A program made the translations under genes and the position numbers. Of a stretch of DNA of 64,000 nt, positions 1 through 8,434 are shown in pieces; within the stretch, counting starts at the first letter, position 1, and the number at the start of each line of letters is the position of its first letter. The notes under the pieces are model-generated. The model was given only the letters and a program-made list of their open reading frames with translations. It was not told the DNA's origin and ran no database searches. This DNA comes from Streptomyces sp. 11x1. GTDB lineage: Bacteria; Actinomycetota; Actinomycetes; Streptomycetales; Streptomycetaceae. The stretch spans positions 4,154,001 through 4,218,000 of the forward strand of contig NZ_CP122458.1 of assembly GCF_032598905.1 (NCBI RefSeq), given 5' to 3'.

Positions 1-432
1 GGCTGCGGCACCGTGGACCGCCGGGGCACGGCGCCCGTACGGCTGCTGCGCGCGGCCGGTGTGCGCGTCGCGGCGGGCAGCGGGGCGCTGCGGGACGTGT
101 CGAACCCGGTCGGCCGCGGGGACCCCCTGGAAGCGGCGTACCTGCTGGCGTCCCGGTACGGGCTGCGGCCCGAGGAGGCGTACGACACCGTCAGCGGGGC
201 GGCGCGTGCCGCCCTGGGGCTGCCCGAGGTGCGCGTCGAGGCCGGTTTCCCCGCCGAGCTGCTCGCTGTGCGAGGCGCGCGACTCTCGGGGGTCCTGTCG
301 CTGGCGTACAGCCGGATCGTCGTGCATCGGGGGCGTGTGGTGGCGCGCACCAGCGCGGTACGCGAGTACGGCGGCACGGCGACGAGCACGGCGCCGGGGC
401 TGCCTCGGCAGGGGCGGGGGGAGCCGTCGTGA
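1..432 (+). CDS. CodA-like amidohydrolase, C-terminal part (partial)
   Basis: Open at the window edge; 143 residues remain, in the frame starting at base 1. The pattern GVRVAAGSGALRDVSNPVG, then a helical stretch, then an RIVVHRGRVVART tail resembles the C-terminal barrel end plus beta-sandwich of cytosine deaminase-type amidohydrolases, which hydrolyse exocyclic amines with one active-site metal. In E. coli CodA the matching segment reads GHDDVFDPW and supplies the metal-binding Asp. Here that position is Ser-Gly-Ala, so the canonical ligand appears to be missing. The protein could be a divergent or non-catalytic paralogue. Family call moderate; activity unknown. Confidence 0.6.
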   Translation, partial: GCGTVDRRGTAPVRLLRAAGVRVAAGSGALRDVSNPVGRGDPLEAAYLLASRYGLRPEEAYDTVSGAARAALGLPEVRVEAGFPAELLAVRGARLSGVLSLAYSRIVVHRGRVVARTSAVREYGGTATSTAPGLPRQGRGEPS

Positions 433-437
433 TCCGG

Positions 438-496
438 GGTCGCGGCACGCGCGCGTGGGGCGACCCCGGAGGTCGCGGCACGCGCGCGTGGGGCGA
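438..496. repeat. Short direct repeat, two 26-bp copies
   Basis: A 26-bp unit (GGTCGCGGCACGCGCGCG and onward) occurs at 438-463 and 471-496, 33 bp apart, between the amidohydrolase stop and the 3' end of the lipoprotein gene. The internal CACGCGCGCGTG is self-complementary. Function unknown. Confidence 0.6.
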
Positions 497-550
497 TTTC
501 GTGCTCCACGCGCGCGTGCTCCGTCCGGAGAGGGGGCGCCCCCGTGTCGG

Positions 551-1639
551 TCAGACGGGGAACATCCCGCTGCCCAGCGGGCCGCCGAACTCCTCGACCG
601 GGATCTCGGACGCGCCCTTGGGGGCGCTGATGTCGCCGGCCTTGCCGAAGGTGAGGACGAGCGGGGCCTTGACGCCCTTCGCGTCGTCGGCGAGGACCGC
701 GAGGTCGGTCTCGATGCGGGTGAGGTCACCGTTCTTGAGGGTGAAGTCGACCGCGACCTTCTTGTTCGGGGCGTCCTTCATGTCCTCGCCCGTGGGGAGT
801 TCGGCCCCTGCCGGGAGGTCGCCCTCGATGGGCTGGAGCTTGTCGACGATCCCGGTGAGCAGGTCGCGGAAGTTGGCCTTGGCGGTGATGACCTCGGTGC
901 CGTCCTCGCCGTTCTTGGTCTTGAAGTCGACCTCGCGGGCGACGACTCCGCGGACCGCGGAGAGGATCTTCTTCTGGGTCTTGGCGTCGAGTTCGTCGGA
1001 GCCGCCCGAGCCGGCGTCGGCGCCCGCGTCCTCGGCGGCGTCCTGCAGGTCGGACGTGTCGACCTTGACCCAGTCGCCCTCCAGGAGCGGCCGCATGTGC
1101 TGCTCCTCCTCGGGGAGTTCGTCGAGCTCGTCGGCCGTCGGGAAGGGCATGCCCATCGCGTCGCCCATGGCCTGCATGTCTGCGCGGTAGTACGTGTAGT
1201 CGCCGACGAGCCGGTACTCGGCGAACACGCCCTCCTCGCCCGAGATCTTCATGCCCATGCCGGTGACGTCCTTCTCACCGGACGCGGCGAGCGGCTTCTT
1301 CGAGGTGACCGACACGTCGACGCGCAGCCCGGTGAAGAACTCCGCCATCTCCGGCGGCACTTCCTCGCTGTCCTCGCCCATCAGCGCGACGAGGTCGTCC
1401 GGGTCGGCGTCGAGCCGGATCCCGAAGGCCAGCGACTTCTGCTCGCCCAGCCGCTCGACGGCGTTGTCGACCTTCTGGCCCGCAGTCAGATTCTGCACGG
1501 TCCCGCAGGCGGCCACCGTGACGAGGACGGCCGCGGCGCAGCCGACCCCGGTGAAGGCCCGGCGGGCCACGGGCGCCCCCGCGGCGGATGCGCGCTTCAT
1601 GGACGTACGTACGACGGTCGTGGAGATGGCGTTACGCAT
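551..1639 (-). CDS. Lipoprotein, LppX/LprG-like hypothetical
   Basis: A 362-residue exported protein. The N-terminus is basic (MRNAISTTVVRTSMKR), followed by a hydrophobic stretch and a lipobox ending TVAAC, with the lipidated Cys at about residue 45. It is therefore predicted to be anchored on the outer face of the membrane. The mature part alternates charged and beta-rich segments with low-complexity Ser/Gly/Asp stretches, as seen in actinobacterial LppX/LprAFG-type lipoproteins, but I cannot place it firmly in that family. The start at 1639 has a GGGGGGA run upstream; a second ATG at 1600 lacks a ribosome binding site. It is divergent from the NAD(P)-binding gene across ~120 bp. Confidence 0.75.
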   Translation of the reverse strand: MRNAISTTVVRTSMKRASAAGAPVARRAFTGVGCAAAVLVTVAACGTVQNLTAGQKVDNAVERLGEQKSLAFGIRLDADPDDLVALMGEDSEEVPPEMAEFFTGLRVDVSVTSKKPLAASGEKDVTGMGMKISGEEGVFAEYRLVGDYTYYRADMQAMGDAMGMPFPTADELDELPEEEQHMRPLLEGDWVKVDTSDLQDAAEDAGADAGSGGSDELDAKTQKKILSAVRGVVAREVDFKTKNGEDGTEVITAKANFRDLLTGIVDKLQPIEGDLPAGAELPTGEDMKDAPNKKVAVDFTLKNGDLTRIETDLAVLADDAKGVKAPLVLTFGKAGDISAPKGASEIPVEEFGGPLGSGMFPV

Positions 1640-1760
1640 GACGGTGATGGGTCCCCCCGTGAATTCCTGCGCTCGCCGGTACGGCGAACATGGTGGAGAC
1701 ACTCGGGACGGCCGAATGGTTGCGCGGCAAACGCGTCGGGTCGGGCGTACGGTCGGAAAC

Positions 1761-2417
1761 ATGCGCATTGTCATCGCTGGAGGTCATGGTCAGATCGCGC
1801 TGCGGCTGGAGCGGTTGCTCGCCGCGCGCGGTGACGAGGTGGCGGGGATCATCCGCCGCCCGGAACAGGCGGACGATCTGCGCGCGGCCGGTGCCGAACC
1901 GGTGCTGTGCGATCTGGAGTCGGCGTCGGTGGAGAAGGTCGCCGCGCATCTGCAGGGCGCGGACGCGGCCGTGTTCGCTGCGGGCGCGGGTCCGGGCAGT
2001 GGAACGGCACGCAAGGACACGGTCGACCGCGGGGCGGCGGTCCTGTTCGCGGACGCCGCGGTGCTTACGGGCGTACGACGTCACCTGGTCGTCTCGTCCA
2101 TGGGGGCGGATCCGGACCACGAGGGCGACGGCGTCTTCGACGTGTACCTTCGGGCCAAGGGCCAGGCCGACGCCTATGTGCGCGGCCTGGACGCACTGGA
2201 CTGGACGATCCTGCGACCCGGCATGCTGACCGACGACGCCGGCACGGGCCTCGTCCGTCTGGAGGCGTCCACCGGGCGCGGTCCGGTCCCCCGTGACGAC
2301 GTGGCCGCGACGCTCTTCGAACTCCTCGACACCCCTGCGACGGCCGGTCTCACCCTGGAGCTGATCAGCGGTTCGACACCGGTGTCGGTGGCGGTGAAGT
2401 CGGTGGCGGGCAACTGA
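1761..2417 (+). CDS. NAD(P)-binding SDR-type (NmrA/YwnB-like) protein
   Basis: 218 residues forming one Rossmann domain. The N-terminus MRIVIAGGHGQIA carries the nucleotide-binding glycine loop, followed by VSSMGAD in the Ser position and YLRAKGQAD in the Tyr-xxx-Lys position, as in atypical short-chain dehydrogenases. Length and motifs fit the small NAD(P)H-binding proteins related to YwnB/TIP30, which bind dinucleotide but often have no known substrate. ATG at 1761 is the first start that keeps the Rossmann fold at the N-terminus; longer upstream readings overlap the divergent lipoprotein gene. No operon partner. Substrate unknown. Confidence 0.85.
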   Translation: MRIVIAGGHGQIALRLERLLAARGDEVAGIIRRPEQADDLRAAGAEPVLCDLESASVEKVAAHLQGADAAVFAAGAGPGSGTARKDTVDRGAAVLFADAAVLTGVRRHLVVSSMGADPDHEGDGVFDVYLRAKGQADAYVRGLDALDWTILRPGMLTDDAGTGLVRLEASTGRGPVPRDDVAATLFELLDTPATAGLTLELISGSTPVSVAVKSVAGN

Positions 2418-2471
2418 GGGGGCGGGGCACCCGGGCCGACCGCCGGCTGGCCCCTGGAGTCACCCCTGGAG

Positions 2472-2678
2472 TCAGAAGAGGGGCAGCTGACCGGGGAACT
2501 CGGGGACGACGAAACGGTCGAGCGCGGGCTGGGCCGCCCCCAGCTGGGCCGGCCTGCGCGACCCGGGACACGACACGAGTTCCCCGCTGGCCCCCGGCGG
2601 ATCGTGCCGCGCGAACCGCCCCGCCACGACGGCGATCTCACGACGGCACTCGGGGCAGTTCCTGCGACGCGATGACAT
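2472..2678 (-). CDS. Small Cys-rich (zinc ribbon-like) hypothetical protein
   Basis: 68 residues beginning MSSRRRNCPECRREIAVV. The CPEC knuckle near the N-terminus and a further Cys about 30 residues on (ELVSCPG) suggest a small metal-binding fold, although only three Cys are present. The tail ends PEFPGQLPLF. It lies tail-to-tail with the SDR gene and upstream of nothing obvious on its strand. The ATG at 2678 was chosen because upstream codons are basic and low-complexity. I do not recognise a function. Confidence 0.6.
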   Translation of the reverse strand: MSSRRRNCPECRREIAVVAGRFARHDPPGASGELVSCPGSRRPAQLGAAQPALDRFVVPEFPGQLPLF

Positions 2679-2747
2679 GCAGTCAGTGTGCCTGGCCGCC
2701 GAGAGCCCTGACCGGATCCGCACACGCACCCACACCGCGCACACGAA

Positions 2748-2789
2748 GAAGCCCCTCCCGAACTGCTCTCACAGTCCGGAAGGGGCTTC
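2748..2789 (-). terminator. Rho-independent-like terminator after tRNA-Tyr
   Basis: GAAGCCCCTCCCG (2748-2760) pairs with CGGAAGGGGCTTC (2777-2789), leaving a loop of 16. On the minus strand it begins about 8 nt past the tRNA 3' end. Confidence 0.7.
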
Positions 2790-2797
2790 CCTCCACG

Positions 2798-2879
2798 TGG
2801 CGGCGCCAGGATTCGAACCTGGGTAGGCTAAGCCGACGGATTTACAGTCCGCTCCCATTGGCCACTCGGGCACACCGCC
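2798..2879 (-). tRNA. tRNA-Tyr (GTA)
   Basis: An 82-nt class II tRNA on the minus strand. The acceptor stem GGCGGTG pairs with CGCCGCC (one G-U), with discriminator A and no encoded CCA. The anticodon loop reads ctGTAaa, giving GTA for tyrosine. A long variable arm, typical of bacterial tRNA-Tyr, separates the anticodon stem from the T arm (CCAGG-TTCGAAT-CCTGG). A hairpin terminator follows. Confidence 0.96.
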
Positions 2880-3045
2880 TGGGATTTGTCGTCCTTCGAA
2901 CCGCTTTTCGGCGGCCCTCCGTGGCGACGTCGTAAACGATACCTGATGCTCGGGGGTGCTTCGCCACCTGATTGATCAGTGCGCGTGGGGGCGGGGTGGC
3001 TAGGCTTGTCGCCTCCCGTTTCACCGATGCAAGGAGCCACAGGAC

Positions 3046-3534
3046 ATGGCCGACTCCAGTTTCGACATCGTCTCGAAGGTCGAGCGGCAGGAGGTCGACA
3101 ACGCCCTCAACCAGGCCGCCAAGGAGATCTCCCAGCGCTACGACTTCAAGGGCGTCGGCGCCTCGATCTCGTGGTCCGGCGAGAAGATCCTCATGGAGGC
3201 GAACTCCGAGGACCGGGTGAAGGCCATCCTCGACGTCTTCCAGTCCAAGCTGATCAAGCGCGGGATCTCCCTGAAGTCGCTGGACGCGGGTGAGCCCCAG
3301 CTGTCCGGCAAGGAGTACAAGATCTTCGCCTCGATCGAGGAGGGCATCTCCCAGGAGAACGCCAAGAAGGTGGCGAAGATCATTCGCGACGAGGGTCCCA
3401 AAGGCGTCAAGGCCCAGGTCCAGGGTGACGAGCTCCGCGTCAGCTCCAAGAGCCGCGACGACCTCCAGGCCGTGATCGCCCTGCTCAAGGGCAAGGACTT
3501 CGACTTCGCGGTGCAGTTCGTCAACTACCGGTGA
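3046..3534 (+). CDS. yajQ: YajQ family nucleotide/c-di-GMP-binding protein
   Basis: 162 residues, the normal YajQ length. The protein opens [20 protein letters not shown] and has two ferredoxin-like halves, with the characteristic [13 protein letters not shown] near residues 25-37 and KFS-like strands ending FAVQFVNYR. The family comprises cytosolic proteins reported to bind cyclic di-GMP in some bacteria; older work noted nucleic-acid binding. The role in actinobacteria is not settled. ATG at 3046 follows an AAGGAG ribosome binding site about 10 nt upstream, and a TAGGCT hexamer (3001-3006) could be its -10. It appears monocistronic, closed by a strong hairpin. Confidence 0.95.
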   Translation: MADSSFDIVSKVERQEVDNALNQAAKEISQRYDFKGVGASISWSGEKILMEANSEDRVKAILDVFQSKLIKRGISLKSLDAGEPQLSGKEYKIFASIEEGISQENAKKVAKIIRDEGPKGVKAQVQGDELRVSSKSRDDLQAVIALLKGKDFDFAVQFVNYR

Positions 3535-3598
3535 CGAGCGGCGCGTAGCGCCCGTAGGAGCGTTTCTCGCACCCGAGCGAGCGTACGAGCGTACGAGG

Positions 3599-3637
3599 AA
3601 GGGTGGGCTGCACGGTTCGCCGTGTTGCCCACCCTTT
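3599..3637. terminator. Strong bidirectional hairpin terminator
   Basis: AAGGGTGGGC (3599-3608) pairs perfectly with GCCCACCCTT (3627-3636), with inner CACGG/CCGTG pairs closing on a TTCG tetraloop. It sits between the convergent yajQ and GlsB-like genes. Confidence 0.85.
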
Positions 3638-3665
3638 CGTGCGTGTCCCTGGCGTGGTCGCGCGG

Positions 3666-3932
3666 TCAGCGGCGGGAGTGGCCGAACAGGATGCGGTAGG
3701 CGATCAGCAGGACCAGGGAACCGCCGATCGCCGCCGCCCAGGTCGCGCCGTCGTAGAAGTTCTCGGAGATCGGGTGGTCCAGCCAGCGGGCGGAGATCCA
3801 GCCGCCGATGAAGGCGCCCGCGACGCCGATGAGGGTCGTGCCGATGAAGCCGCCCGGGTCGCGGCCCGGCAGCAGGAACTTGGCGATGGCTCCGGCCAAC
3901 AGCCCCAAGACGATCCAGCCGATGATGCTCAT
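3666..3932 (-). CDS. GlsB/YeaQ/YmgE family stress-associated membrane protein
   Basis: 88 residues with three predicted membrane helices: GWIVLGLLAGAIAKFLLPG, GFIGTTLIGVAGAFIGGWI and WAAAIGGSLVLLIAYRILF. The Gly-rich helices and the KFLLPGRDPGG loop are hallmarks of the YeaQ/YmgE (transglycosylase-associated) family, small inner-membrane proteins tied to general stress with no known biochemical activity. ATG at 3932 starts MSIIGWIV; longer readings run into the divergent permease region. Convergent with yajQ. Confidence 0.9.
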   Translation of the reverse strand: MSIIGWIVLGLLAGAIAKFLLPGRDPGGFIGTTLIGVAGAFIGGWISARWLDHPISENFYDGATWAAAIGGSLVLLIAYRILFGHSRR

Positions 3933-4106
3933 GCCGTGCACCTGCCCTTTCGTGCCGTACCTGTGCGGTACCCGTGCTGTGTTTCCCCCCACAACGGACA
4001 GCGGCCGGGTTCCCGGCCGTACCTTCTTTCGTCCGTCCTGCTCCTGTTGTCCGGGAGGACGCCTCCCCGACATCCGGTGGTTGCGTTGGTCAGTAGGGTG
4101 CGGCAC

Positions 4107-5348
4107 ATGACACAAGCCGGATCGGGCGCTGAGCTGCACCGCACGCTCGGCGTCGGGGACGCGGTGGTCGTCGGGCTCGGGGCGATGGTCGGCGCGGGGA
4201 TCTTCGCCGCGCTGGGACCGGCGGCGCGCGCCGCCGGGTCGGGGCTGCTGCTCGGGCTCGGGATCGCGGCGGTGGTCGCGTACTGCAACGCCATGTCGTC
4301 GGCGCGACTGGCGGCCCTGTACCCGGAGTCGGGCGGCACCTATGTGTACGGGCGGGAGCGGCTCGGGGAGTTCTGGGGGTACCTGGCCGGCTGGTCGTTC
4401 GTCGTCGGCAAGACGGCCTCGTGCGCGGCGATGGCCCTGACCGTGGGCGCGTACGTGTGGCCGGGGCAGGCGCACGCCGTCGCGGTGGCGGCCGTGGTGG
4501 CGCTGACGGCCGTGAACTACGGCGGGGTGCAGAAGTCGGCCTGGCTGACGCGGGCGATCGTGGCGGTGGTGCTGGCGGTCCTCGCCGCCGTGGTGGTCGT
4601 GTGTCTGGGGTCCGGCGCGGCCGACGCCGGGCGGCTGGACATCGGGGCGTCGGGGGGCGTGGGCGGCGTGCTCCAGGCGGCCGGGCTGCTGTTCTTCGCG
4701 TTCGCCGGGTACGCCCGGATCGCGACCCTGGGTGAGGAGGTACGGGATCCGGCGCGCACCATCCCGCGCGCGATCCCGCTCGCGCTGGGTATCGCGCTGG
4801 TCGTGTACGCGGCCGTGGCGGTCGCCGCGCTCGCCGTGCTGGGCTCCGGTGGGCTGGGGCAGGCCTCGGCTCCGCTGGCCGACGCGGTGCGGGCGGCCGG
4901 GGTGCCGGGGCTGGTGCCCGTGGTGCGGGTGGGGGCCGCCGTGGCGGCGCTCGGGTCGCTGCTGGCGCTCATCCTGGGGGTCTCGCGCACGACCCTGGCG
5001 ATGGCCCGGGACCGGCACCTGCCCGGGGCGCTCGCCGCGGTGCACCCCCGTTTCCAGGTGCCGCACCGGGCCGAGCTGGCCGTCGGTGCCGTGGTGGCCG
5101 TTCTGGCCGCCACGGTCGACGTGCGGGGCGCGATCGGGTTCTCGTCCTTCGGGGTCCTCGCGTACTACGCGGTCGCCAACGCGTCCGCCTGGACGCTGAG
5201 TTCGGCGCCCCTGACCCGGGTGGTGCCGGTGGTCGGACTCGTCGGGTGCGCCGTGCTGGCGTTCTCGCTGCCCTCGTCGTCGGTGACCGTGGGCGCGGTC
5301 GTGCTGGGCGTGGGGGCGGCCGTGTACGGCCTGCGGCGGCGCCGCTGA
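4107..5348 (+). CDS. APC superfamily amino acid permease
   Basis: 413 residues with about 12 hydrophobic helices. The first helix carries GAMVGAGIFAALGPAA, matching the conserved G-[AS]-x-[IV]-G-[AS]-G-I-F signature of amino acid/polyamine/organocation transporters that contacts the substrate backbone. The DP(A)RTIPRAIP loop in the middle is also typical. It probably imports amino acids or related cations by proton symport; the substrate cannot be read from sequence. ATG at 4107 lies only 7 nt after a TAGGGT hexamer, so the mRNA may be leaderless. Convergent with yccF 27 bp downstream. Confidence 0.9.
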   Translation: MTQAGSGAELHRTLGVGDAVVVGLGAMVGAGIFAALGPAARAAGSGLLLGLGIAAVVAYCNAMSSARLAALYPESGGTYVYGRERLGEFWGYLAGWSFVVGKTASCAAMALTVGAYVWPGQAHAVAVAAVVALTAVNYGGVQKSAWLTRAIVAVVLAVLAAVVVVCLGSGAADAGRLDIGASGGVGGVLQAAGLLFFAFAGYARIATLGEEVRDPARTIPRAIPLALGIALVVYAAVAVAALAVLGSGGLGQASAPLADAVRAAGVPGLVPVVRVGAAVAALGSLLALILGVSRTTLAMARDRHLPGALAAVHPRFQVPHRAELAVGAVVAVLAATVDVRGAIGFSSFGVLAYYAVANASAWTLSSAPLTRVVPVVGLVGCAVLAFSLPSSSVTVGAVVLGVGAAVYGLRRRR

Positions 5349-5375
5349 GGCGTGCGTACGGGCCGCCCCGTCACG

Positions 5376-5774
5376 TCACCAGCGCTGCTGGGCGAACGGC
5401 TGGTCGGAGCGGACGATCTCGCGACCCAGGGGCATCAGCGAGACCGGGACGAGCTTGAAGTTGGCGATGCCGAAGGGGATGCCGATGATCGTCACGCACA
5501 GGACGAGGCCGGTGAAGATGTGGGTCAGCGCCAGCCACCAGCCCGCCAGGAGCAGCCACAGGATGTTGCCCAGGCAGGAGGGCGCGCCCGCGTCACGGCG
5601 CTCCACGGCGCTGTACCCGAAGGGCCACAGGGCATAGATCCCGATGCGGAACGACGCGATGCCGAACGGGATACCGATGATGGTGATGCACAGAAGCAAC
5701 CCTGCGAACAGGTAGCCGAGGAAGAGCCAGAAGCCGCTGAGGATCAGCCAGATGATGTTCAGTACGGTCTTCAC
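5376..5774 (-). CDS. YccF domain membrane protein (tandem domain)
   Basis: 132 residues containing two copies of the YccF domain, at about residues 5-55 and 69-120. Each has N-I-x-W-L-hydrophobic, a membrane pair and the signature [10 protein letters not shown]. This is an inner-membrane family of unknown function. The GTG start at 5774 overlaps the stop of htpX by four bases (GTGA), so the two are translationally coupled and probably co-expressed; YccF may share HtpX's membrane quality-control setting, which is inference. Confidence 0.9.
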   Translation of the reverse strand: MKTVLNIIWLILSGFWLFLGYLFAGLLLCITIIGIPFGIASFRIGIYALWPFGYSAVERRDAGAPSCLGNILWLLLAGWWLALTHIFTGLVLCVTIIGIPFGIANFKLVPVSLMPLGREIVRSDQPFAQQRW

Positions 5775-6634
5775 TGTGGGGGGCCTGCCATCTTCTCGAG
5801 TCGGGCGATGCGTTCCGCCATCGGCGGGTGGGTCGAGAACATCTTGGAGAATCCCCGGCCGGGCCGGAAGGGGTTCGCGATCATCATGTGGCTCGCGGTC
5901 TCGATCCGGGGCTCGGGGGGCAGCGGGAGCTGCTTGGTACCCGTTTCCAGTTTGCGAAGTGCACTGGCGAGAGCAAGTGGATCACCGGTGAGCTGGGCGC
6001 CGGAGGCGTCCGCCTCGTACTCGCGGGAGCGGCTGATCGCGAGCTGGATGAGGGACGCGGCGAGCGGCCCCAGGATCATGATCAGCAGCATGCCGAGGAG
6101 GCCGGGGCCGTCGTCGTCGTCCGAGCGGCCGATGGGGATCAGCCAGGCGAAGTTGACCAAGAACATGATCACGGAGGCGAGGGCGCCGGCGACCGACGAG
6201 ATGAGGATGTCGCGGTTGTAGACATGGCTCAGCTCGTGGCCGATGACACCGCGCAGCTCGCGCTCGTCGAGCAGGCGGAGGATGCCGTCGGTGCAGCACA
6301 CGGCCGCGTTGCGCGGGTTGCGGCCGGTCGCGAACGCGTTCGGGGCGTCCGTCGGGGAGATGTACAGGCGCGGCATCGGCTGGCGGGCCTGCATGGAGAG
6401 CTCGCGGACCATGCGGTAGAGCGCCGGGGCCTCGAACTCGCTGACCGGGCGGGCGCGCATCGCGCGTAGAGCCAGCTTGTCGCTGTTCCAGTACGCGTAC
6501 GCGTTTGTGCCGAGGGCGACGACGACCGCGATGATCAGGCCCGTACGGCCGAAGAGGCTTCCGATGACGATGATGAGTGCGGACAGTCCCCCGAGGAGAA
6601 CGGCGGTCCTGAGCCCGTTGTGCCGGCGGTGCAC
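5771..6634 (-). CDS. htpX: HtpX-type membrane zinc metalloprotease (M48)
   Basis: 287 residues from the chosen start. Zinc site HELSH lies at about residues 133-137 and the third ligand Glu in SREYEAD at about 205. Two membrane helices precede the catalytic domain and two follow it. The motifs [26 protein letters not shown] and STHPP near the end match the HtpX family, which degrades misfolded membrane proteins. GTG at 6634 was preferred over a TTG at 6724 because it has GGAGGG six bases upstream and begins directly before the first helix, as in mycobacterial HtpX. The TTG reading would add 30 residues. Coupled to yccF. Confidence 0.93.
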   Translation of the reverse strand: MHRRHNGLRTAVLLGGLSALIIVIGSLFGRTGLIIAVVVALGTNAYAYWNSDKLALRAMRARPVSEFEAPALYRMVRELSMQARQPMPRLYISPTDAPNAFATGRNPRNAAVCCTDGILRLLDERELRGVIGHELSHVYNRDILISSVAGALASVIMFLVNFAWLIPIGRSDDDDGPGLLGMLLIMILGPLAASLIQLAISRSREYEADASGAQLTGDPLALASALRKLETGTKQLPLPPEPRIETASHMMIANPFRPGRGFSKMFSTHPPMAERIARLEKMAGPPQ

Positions 6635-6797
6635 GGTACGCCCTCCAGGTCGTGCGGCAGGGGAACCCTTTGCTCGCTGTAGCTGTTGATTCCACTTCTC
6701 AGTGGACCCTCCCGTACTGGTCAACGCCAGGCGGGGATGACGAGTTCCCTGGTGCGCGCGGCCCGGCCGGTGGGCCGGGCGGGTGAGGGCGGGGCCG

Positions 6798-6834
6798 CCG
6801 CCTCGCCGAGGGGGCCGCGGCTTCGGCGAGGCGG
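6798..6834 (-). terminator. Hairpin at the 3' end of the nuo operon
   Basis: A 12-bp stem, CCGCCTCGCCGA (6798-6809) with TCGGCGAGGCGG (6823-6834), lies just past the nuoN stop on the minus strand. It is GC-rich with no U run, as is usual for Streptomyces. Confidence 0.6.
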
Positions 6835-6847
6835 GACGGCGGCTTCG

Positions 6848-8434
6848 CTAGAAGAGGCCGATGTCGGCGAAGCGCAGGACGAGCTGGGGTGCGCCGGACA
6901 GGGCGACGCCGATGATTCCGGTGAGGGCGAGGGCCAGGGTGAGCGGGGCGGGCACGCGGTGCGACCGGGGCGCGGCCGCGGTGTCGCCCTCGGGGGCACG
7001 GAACAGCAGGGCCGTCCACTGGAGGTAGTAGAAGAGGGCGATCACCACGTTGACGGCCATCACGACGGCGAGCCAGCCGAGGCCCGCGTCGACGGCCGCC
7101 GAGAAGACCATGACCTTGGCGAACAGGCCGATGATGCCCGGCGGCAGTCCGGCGAGGCAGAGCAGGAAGAAGGCCAGGAGCAGGGCGGACAGGGGGCTCG
7201 ACGCGTACAGGCCCCGGTAGTCGCTGAGCCGGTTCAGGGGCTTCGTGCGGCCGACGAGGGCGGCCACGGCGAAGGCGCCGAGGTTCACGGCGGCGTACAT
7301 CAGGGCGTAGGCGACGGTGGAGCCGACCGCTTTCTCGGCGTCTGCGGTGTCGTCGGCGTAGGCGGCCGCCGCGATCGGGACGAGGAGGTAGCCGGCCTGG
7401 CCGACGGAGGACCAGGCGAGCAGCCGGACCGCGCTGTACGCGCGCGTGGCGCCCTGTCTCAGGGCGCCGAGGTTGCCGACGGTCATGGTGAGGGCGGCCA
7501 GCACGGCGAGGGCGGGGCCCCAGACGTCGGCGTACGACGGGAGGGCGACGACGGTGACGAGGATGAGGCCGGAGAAGCCGACCGCCTTGCCGACCACGGA
7601 GAGGTAGGCGGCGACGGGCAGGGGGGCGCCCACGTAGGTGTCCGGGACCCAGAAGTGGAAGGGGACGGCGGCCGTCTTGAAGGCGAAGCCGATGAGGGTG
7701 AGGACGACGCCGGCCTGGGTGAGGGTGTGCAGCTGGCCGTCGACGTTCTCGACGCGGTCGGCGATCTGGGTGAGGTAGAGGGTGCCTGTCGTGGCGTAGA
7801 CGAAGCTGATGCCCAGGAGGCTGACGGCGGTCGCGGTGACGGACGACAGGAAGAACTTCAGGGCCGCCTCGGAGGACCGTCGGTCGCCGTGCCGGATGCC
7901 GACGAGGGCGAAGGCGGGCAGGGAGGCGACCTCCAGGGCGACGACGAGGGTGGCTAGGTCGCGGGAGGCGGGCAGGAGGGCGGCTCCGGCGGCGGACGAC
8001 AGCAGCAGGAACCAGAACTCCCCTTCGGGGAGCTTCTTCCGGTCGTCCTTGAGGGCCGTCATGGACAGCAGGGCGGCGAGGAGGGCACCACCGAGGACGA
8101 GGAACTGGATGACGAGGGTGAACCGGTCGGCTGTGTAGCTGCAGACGTCCGGGGCGCCGGTCAGGCAGAAGGTGGCGCGGTCGGCGTCCAGGAGCGGCAG
8201 CAGGGCCAGCAGGGAGACGGCGAGTCCCGTGACGGAGACCCAGCCGAGCAGGGCCTTCCTGCGGTCGTCCGTGAAGAGGTCGGCGACGAGCACGGCGAGG
8301 CCGACGACCGCGGCGACGGTGGGTGGCGCGATCGCGAGCCAGTCCACGGACTGGACGACCGACTCGGCCAGGGTCTGGGCGGCCTGGGCGGACTGGGCCG
8401 GGACCGGCGGTTGGGCCAGGGTGCTCGGGCTCAA
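6848..8434 (-). CDS. nuoN: NADH-quinone oxidoreductase subunit N-like antiporter subunit
   Basis: 528 residues with about 14 membrane helices. NuoN is one of three Mrp-antiporter-like subunits that move protons in complex I. Signature parts include VALEVASLPAFALVG, the Lys helix around FAFKTAAVPFHFWVPDTY, and LAFFLLCLAGLPPGIIGLFAK. The start is TTG at 8434: AGGAGG stands about 8 nt upstream and the TTG overlaps the nuoM stop (TTGA). All longer readings fall inside nuoM. It is the last gene of the operon and is followed by a hairpin. Confidence 0.95.
   Translation of the reverse strand: MSPSTLAQPPVPAQSAQAAQTLAESVVQSVDWLAIAPPTVAAVVGLAVLVADLFTDDRRKALLGWVSVTGLAVSLLALLPLLDADRATFCLTGAPDVCSYTADRFTLVIQFLVLGGALLAALLSMTALKDDRKKLPEGEFWFLLLSSAAGAALLPASRDLATLVVALEVASLPAFALVGIRHGDRRSSEAALKFFLSSVTATAVSLLGISFVYATTGTLYLTQIADRVENVDGQLHTLTQAGVVLTLIGFAFKTAAVPFHFWVPDTYVGAPLPVAAYLSVVGKAVGFSGLILVTVVALPSYADVWGPALAVLAALTMTVGNLGALRQGATRAYSAVRLLAWSSVGQAGYLLVPIAAAAYADDTADAEKAVGSTVAYALMYAAVNLGAFAVAALVGRTKPLNRLSDYRGLYASSPLSALLLAFFLLCLAGLPPGIIGLFAKVMVFSAAVDAGLGWLAVVMAVNVVIALFYYLQWTALLFRAPEGDTAAAPRSHRVPAPLTLALALTGIIGVALSGAPQLVLRFADIGLF

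Noticed and set aside
6635..6724. HtpX start at the upstream TTG
   Set aside because: No ribosome binding site; GTG at 6634 has GGAGGG at ideal spacing and matches the usual HtpX N-terminus.
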